Shown here: in pieces, positions 59,076 through 64,000 of the stretch | Layout: the number at the start of each line of letters is the position of its first letter | Position numbering within the stretch: the stretch's first letter is position 1 | Assembly (NCBI GenBank): GCA_963680875.1 | Contig: OY804579.1 | Location: 15,267,506 to 15,331,505 of the forward strand | Direction: 5' to 3' | From: Bathymodiolus brooksi | Lineage: Eukaryota > Mollusca > Bivalvia > Mytilida > Modiolidae | Length of the DNA: 64,000 bases | Program-made: the position numbers and the translations under genes | Notes under the pieces: generated by a model | What the model was told of the DNA's origin: nothing | The model's database searches: none | Seen by the model: the letters and a program-made list of their open reading frames with translations, nothing else

Positions 59076-60715
59076 GGATCATTTGAACTTGGCGACAACA
59101 ATACTCATATACGAGTCGTACAAAAAAATATACGAGTATTGTACAATACTCGTATACGAGTATTCTTGTCATATTTTAGTATTGTATAAGTTGGAAAATA
59201 AAATGACAATGAAAATGTATTTTTGGTAAAAAGAAAGTAACAAATATTAGGATTTTTGTATAAAAAAAAATAATTTAATAAAATTTTGTGATTGTGTTTT
59301 TACAAGGTTTTTTGTTTATTGTGTTTGACATGTTTGACAATGATGCCTCAGGGGTCATTTACCCGTATTGTAGTGTGAAAAAATATAAAACTATATAAAA
59401 TTTTTATTAATATTTTCAAGATATGAGCACATATGTTATAAGTAACAATAAATAAATAATTATTACATTAAGTCACTACAAGGAAAAGTCCCACCAAAGA
59501 TACGACAGATGGCTATGGATGGCAATGCATCTTTGGTCAATGTCCAAAAAGACTTACTACCAAAACAATCAGAGCAGGCTCATTCTTTGAAAGATCACAA
59601 CTTCCACTCGCCAAATTGGTCTACCTGATGTACTTGTGGAGCGGCGAAACCACCGTCAAGAGTGCAGCAGATACTACTGGTGTCTCACAAAAGACCATAG
59701 TACAACTCTACCAGTACATGCGAGATGTCTGCAGCACCAAGCTACTGAACACCCCACCCGACTTAGGCAGACCAGGAGTCGTTGTGCAGATAGACGAAAG
59801 TCTATTTAACCACAAATCTAAATACAAAAGAGGCAGACGACCAGACAAAGAAACATGGGTCTTCGGGATCGCCGACACATCCACCAAACTGGCAGTTACG
59901 TACATGCAGACTGTAGCAAAGAGAGATGCAGCAACTCTACTGCCAATCATCCAGAAAGTGGTACGACCTGGCTCCATTGTTTACTCGGACGAATGGCATG
60001 CCTACCGACAGATACAACCCAAACTTGGTCTACAACATGAGACAGTCAACCATTCGGTTAATTTCGTCGACCCATCTACAGGCGTCCACACCCAAAGCAT
60101 AGAATCATATTGGGCCAAGACCAAGTACAAATTCAAGGTCATGAAAGGTGTAAGATCCGACGCTCTACCATCTTAACTTAGAGGAAAGAATGTGGAGAGA
60201 CAGATGGGGAACTACCACCAAAGATGCTTTCTACAACCTATGCAGACACATTTCAGAGCAGTACCCATTCTAAAGACAACATCAACCAGAAATATAACAA
60301 CGGCTCTTTTAAGGGCCACCAAAATATCATAAAAAGAATCTAATTGTGTTATGTATCAAAAATAAATATGTATTAAAATGATTAAAAAATATTAAAATTT
60401 TTGGGAAAATAGTGAAAATACCTGAAATTAACTTAAAACTAAATAATTTTATATTAGATCTAATTAGTATTGTTGTTGACAACATGTCAATCTTGTAAAA
60501 ACACAAACCCAAGCTGTCAAAAATGAAACCATGTAATTACTTTTTTTTTATTCAAAAGTGATTTGAAAAGACATTAAATATCATCTATGTTTATTACTTA
60601 TCATAAAAATATTATTTAATTTCAACATTTATTATAACAATATTCTTTCTTTTTTTTCAATTTTTTTTTACAATACTCGTATACAAGTATTGCTGTCGCC
60701 AAGTTCAAATGATCC
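59076..60715 (+). mobile_element. Merlin/IS1595-like DNA transposon with TIRs and 8-bp target duplication
   Basis: About 40-bp inverted ends begin GGATCATTTGAACTTGGCGA on both sides with only a few mismatches. Flanks are GTGACAAG (59068-59075) and ATGACAAG (60716-60723), an 8-bp target site with one difference. Palindromic AATACTCGTATACGAGTATT lies just inside the left end. The element contains an ISXO2-type transposase frame. Merlin is the eukaryotic superfamily with this domain and 8-9-bp target sites. AT-rich tails surround a markedly less AT-rich coding core. Confidence 0.9.
59472..60273 (+). pseudogene. ISXO2-like (Merlin) transposase, frameshifted
   Basis: The frame is open from 59472 to a TAA at 60174-60176. 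It starts with a zinc-ribbon-like remnant (GWQCIFGQCPKRL), then TKTIRAGSFFERSQLPLAKL and a helix-turn-helix-like segment. The catalytic acidic residues are in VVQIDESLF, IVYSDEWHAY and SIESYW, with 37 residues between the last two, as expected for the DDE core of this superfamily. After DALPS the frame ends, but the typical C-terminus (LEERMWRDRWG ... HISEQYPF, stop 60271-60273) continues in another frame, so a small indel near 60165-60178 has broken it. No start ATG precedes the zinc-ribbon part; an upstream exon or N-terminal loss is possible. Confidence 0.85.
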
Positions 60716-60723
60716 ATGACAAG

Positions 60724-62211
60724 AGCTTTAGGTAGTTTTACAGCAGATTTCCCTTATTTATGGTCTTTGAGTCAAACTTGATTGTAGTAAAACTGGTTCA
60801 AGGGGAGGTCCTTGTCAACTTGCTGCGGTCATATCATGCTGTGCCCGGTGTAGCCCTTTATATATTCTGGAGTTATACTCTTTGATTTACCAAAAAACAA
60901 AAACAAAACAAAAACATTTCTCAGGTTTCTGATCAATAACTTAAGTTCTGATATTGCAAATCATTTGAAATTTTTTTAAGAATTTTATTGGCCGCACAAT
61001 TTGGTTCCAGAGTTATGTCCTTAAATTGACAAATGCCAAATGTTTGATTTCCTGGCTCTAATTTTTGACCACAATACACTGGCCAGGTTTGAATTTCATA
61101 CATATTCCTTTTATGGTTCCAGAGTCATTCTTCTGTTTTGTCATGGAAACACGCTCATCAACTTGCCGAGTTGTATCATACTGCACCCTGACATAGCCCT
61201 CTATTGTTTTAATTGAGACTGTTCTTTCTGTTGAAACTAATAATAGTATGTATAAATTATATAGCTTACTGATTGTAGTAGTTTAAACCAATAATTTTCG
61301 TGTATCCACAAGGAAATCAATGTTTAATCAGTTGTTTAATTTTAGCTCTTTAGACCCTTCATACATGTACTTTTTGTCATAAGCTCAAGTTCATTCATTT
61401 AGATAATTGGACAAAACATGGAACAATCACATGTCTAGTATTTATGTAACTACAGATGCCTGAGAACCACAAGGGACTTTAGTACATTACAATAATGAGA
61501 ACTGTCATTTCTGATTTGGTTCCCTGATGTAAATTTTTGTGGAACATATACATTTATGCTTTTTTTTTACTGACTTTACAATTACCAGACCTGTATTGAT
61601 TGTAATATCAAACATAAACTTTATATAGTCTGTATGATATACATGTAGTCTGGTCAAAGTATGACATATGGTACGGATATTGCTGAAACATGATGCATTT
61701 TGATGTTTTTTGACAAAAATATGGTAATTAAGTTGATTTTGACCCCAAAAAAAATTGAAAATCTTCTCCTCTGAAACCACTGATCCAAATTAAATTAGCC
61801 CATGCTGAGGTGGTCCTCTTTCACAAATGTATACAAAATCCCTGCACTCCATCCACGACGATTGATGTTACTAAATATAGTAATTTCTTTTTATTTACTG
61901 GTGAAGGTTCCCAGCATTAAAACCCACAAAGCTGCTCAGTGCGTCCCAGGTGGTGGATAGACAGAGCTCTCTCAATGGGGAGGTTGTCCATTATAATATG
62001 GAAAGCCTGACTGTGGACCATAGTGGGAAACAAGTTTGGAGAACGCCATGCTCTCTACACGTTATAGACCTCTTTTGTAGATTTTGAACAAGAGTAGGCA
62101 CATTGTAGCCGCTATTAAAGACTAAATTTTTCATCACTACACAAATTCCCCTACTTTATCAGTGACAGTCAAAAGTCATTGACCCATCCCTATTTCTTTA
62201 TAGTTTTTATT
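60724..62211. other. Region between the Merlin element and the reverse palindrome-ended element
   Basis: No gene recognised. 61750-61890 contains a diverged CTTCTCCTCTGAAACCACTG module of the palindrome-ended family. The rest is AT-rich unique sequence. Confidence 0.5.
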
Positions 62212-63895
62212 ACCTAACCTGGCCTTTAGGCCATATGTGCTATTGCCATCACTTTTCGTCCGTCATCCGTCCGTCAACATTTCACATTTTAATCTTCTCC
62301 TCAGAAACCACTGGGCCAATTGCAACCAAACTTTGGTGGTATGGTCCTTGGATGGCCCCCTTCCAAAATTGTGTCCAGTGATCCCGACTTCCAACCAAGA
62401 TGGCCACCAAGCTAAAAATAGAAAAAAGGGGGGGATGAAATTTTAATTGTCCATTGCTGCTTTAGTATAAGTCAAAATGATCTCAAATTTTAACTGTAGC
62501 TACATGGCAAGGAGTAGTTTAACATATGTTCGGGGTTTTTCTGTGAAATTTTTCTTTCAGCCGATTTATACCGATTATGCAAATTAGGTATATTTTGATA
62601 AAAGATCACATTTAAATCTTCTCCTCTGAAACCGCTGAACCAAATTAAACCAAACCTGGCAGGGATGGTCCCTGGGTGGGTCCCTTTCAAAATTGTGTCC
62701 AACAGCCCCACCCTCCATTCAAGATGGCTGCTGTTACTAAAAATAGAAATTTCTTCAATTGTCCATTGCTGCGTCATTATAAACCAAACTGACCTCAAAT
62801 TTTAATTGCAGCTACATGGCAATGAGTAGTTTAACATATATTCCGGGTTTTTCTGTGAAATATTTCTTTCAGCTGATTTATACCGATTATGCAAATTAGG
62901 CATATTTTGATAAAAGATCACATTTAAATCTTCTTCTCTGAAACCGCTGAACCAAATTAAACCAAACCTGGCAGGGATGGTCCCTGGGTGGGTCCCTTTC
63001 AAAATTGTGTCCGACAGCCCCGCCCTCCATTCAAAGATGGCTGCTGTTAATAAAAATAGAAATTTCTTCAATTGTCCATTGCTGCTTTAGTATAAGTCAA
63101 AATGAGCTCAAATTTTAACTGCAGCTACATGGCAAGGGGTAGTTTAACATAAATTCCGTTTTTAGCTCACCTGGCCTTTAGGTCATGTGAGCTATTGCCA
63201 TCACTTTTCATCCGTCGTCCGTCCGTCAACATTTCACATTTTAATCTTCTCAGAAACCACTGGGCCAATTGCAACCAAACTTTGGTGGAATGGTCCTTGG
63301 GTGGTCCCCCTTGAAAATTGAGTCCGATGATCCCGACTTCCAACCAAGATGGCCACCAAGCTAAAAATAGAAAAAAGGGGGGATGAAATTTTTAAAAAAT
63401 CTTCTCCTCTGAAACTACTGAGCCAATTTCAACCAAACTTTGCTGAAATGATCCTTGGGTGGCCCCCTTCCAAAATTGTGTCCGGCATTTCAGACCTCCG
63501 ACCAAGATGGCTGCCACAGCCAAACTTAATTTAACAATAGGACCCTATGGGAAATTCCCATAAAAATCTTCGTCTGAAACCATTTGCTCAATAAGAACTA
63601 AATTTTGATGAAATAGTCATTGGATGGTTCTCTTCCAGAAATGTGTCTGGCGGTTCGGCCCTCTGAACTTAGTTTAACATAGGACCCTATGGGAAATTCA
63701 CATGAAAACCATCTTGTCTGGAACCAGTAGCTCAATTAGAACCAAACTTTGATGGAATAGTCATTGGATGGTCCTTTTCCAAAATTGTGTCCGGCAGTCG
63801 CGCTCTCCCACCAAGATGGCCGCCACAGTGCAGTTGCGTTGTTATTGAAAGCAGCTTTGATCCAGGTGAGCGATTACAGGCTCCTGGGAGCCTCT
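62212..63895 (-). mobile_element. Palindrome-ended interspersed element, reverse composite copy
   Basis: Runs from ACCTGGCCTTTAGGCC on the left to GAGCCTCT on the right, i.e. the 6440-9254 family in reverse. An internal end (AGCTCACCTGGCCTTTAGGT at about 63163) shows that one copy has joined another. The GGTTGGAAGTCGGGATC and CATCTTGAATGGAGGGCGG modules (as complement) are shared with the first copy. Confidence 0.8.
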
Positions 63896-64000
63896 GGTAT
63901 ATTATTGAACTTGTTCTCATCCTAAATATAATTGAAATACTGCTGGCTGCACATCAAGCAATAATCACTTTTTATTTGACTATTGCTGATTTTTTCAATG

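Overview
The window is AT-rich animal nuclear DNA: intron-rich genes, tRNA-derived SINEs, DNA transposons, LINE remnants and many tandem arrays. The gene sequences and the repeat repertoire (notably an interspersed family with palindromic AGCTCACxTGGCC ends next to 'CGTCCGTC' motifs) suggest a lophotrochozoan, most probably a bivalve mollusc. The taxon is an inference; no search was run.

Four conserved genes were reconstructed by reading splice sites and matching the translated exons to known families. (1) NPRL3, a GATOR1 subunit, lies on the minus strand from 20491 to beyond the left edge; nine exons (313 codons) were placed. (2) A mitochondrial elongation factor Tu-like gene is uninterrupted on the plus strand (23021-24475). 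(3) DRG2 lies on the minus strand, is complete in 14 exons (46320 to 28402) and gives 364 residues, the same length as human DRG2. (4) COX11 is on the plus strand (51125 onward), with three coding exons found and the terminal exon not found.

The most striking feature is repeated duplication of exon edges. In NPRL3 a symmetric 36-nt micro-exon, with both splice sites, is present 21 times at an exact 72-bp period (13955-15431). In DRG2 the edges of exons 4, 5 and 6 are copied into adjoining introns, exon 6 five times at a 56-bp period. COX11 uses a GC-AG intron.

Layout: 1-20.5 kb NPRL3 with two large intronic arrays, a 2.8-kb palindrome-ended element that splits a SINE, and a nest of insertions in intron 1; 20.5-23 kb intergenic repeats; 23-24.5 kb EF-Tu; 24.5-28.4 kb repeats with a LINE 3' end; 28.4-46.3 kb DRG2 with six tandem arrays; 46.7 kb a perfect 53-bp-arm palindrome upstream of DRG2; 47.1-49.1 kb a decayed ORF carrying a 1.29-kb DNA transposon with 9-bp target duplications; 50.4-50.9 kb an RT relic; 51.1-54.1 kb COX11; 54-59 kb mostly unassigned; 59.1-60.7 kb a Merlin/IS1595-like transposon with terminal repeats, target duplication and a frameshifted transposase; 62.2-63.9 kb another palindrome-ended element in inverse orientation.

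The genes have no obvious operon-like relationship. NPRL3 (nutrient signalling), DRG2 (translation-associated GTPase), EF-Tu (mitochondrial translation) and COX11 (complex IV assembly) are housekeeping genes that happen to be neighbours.
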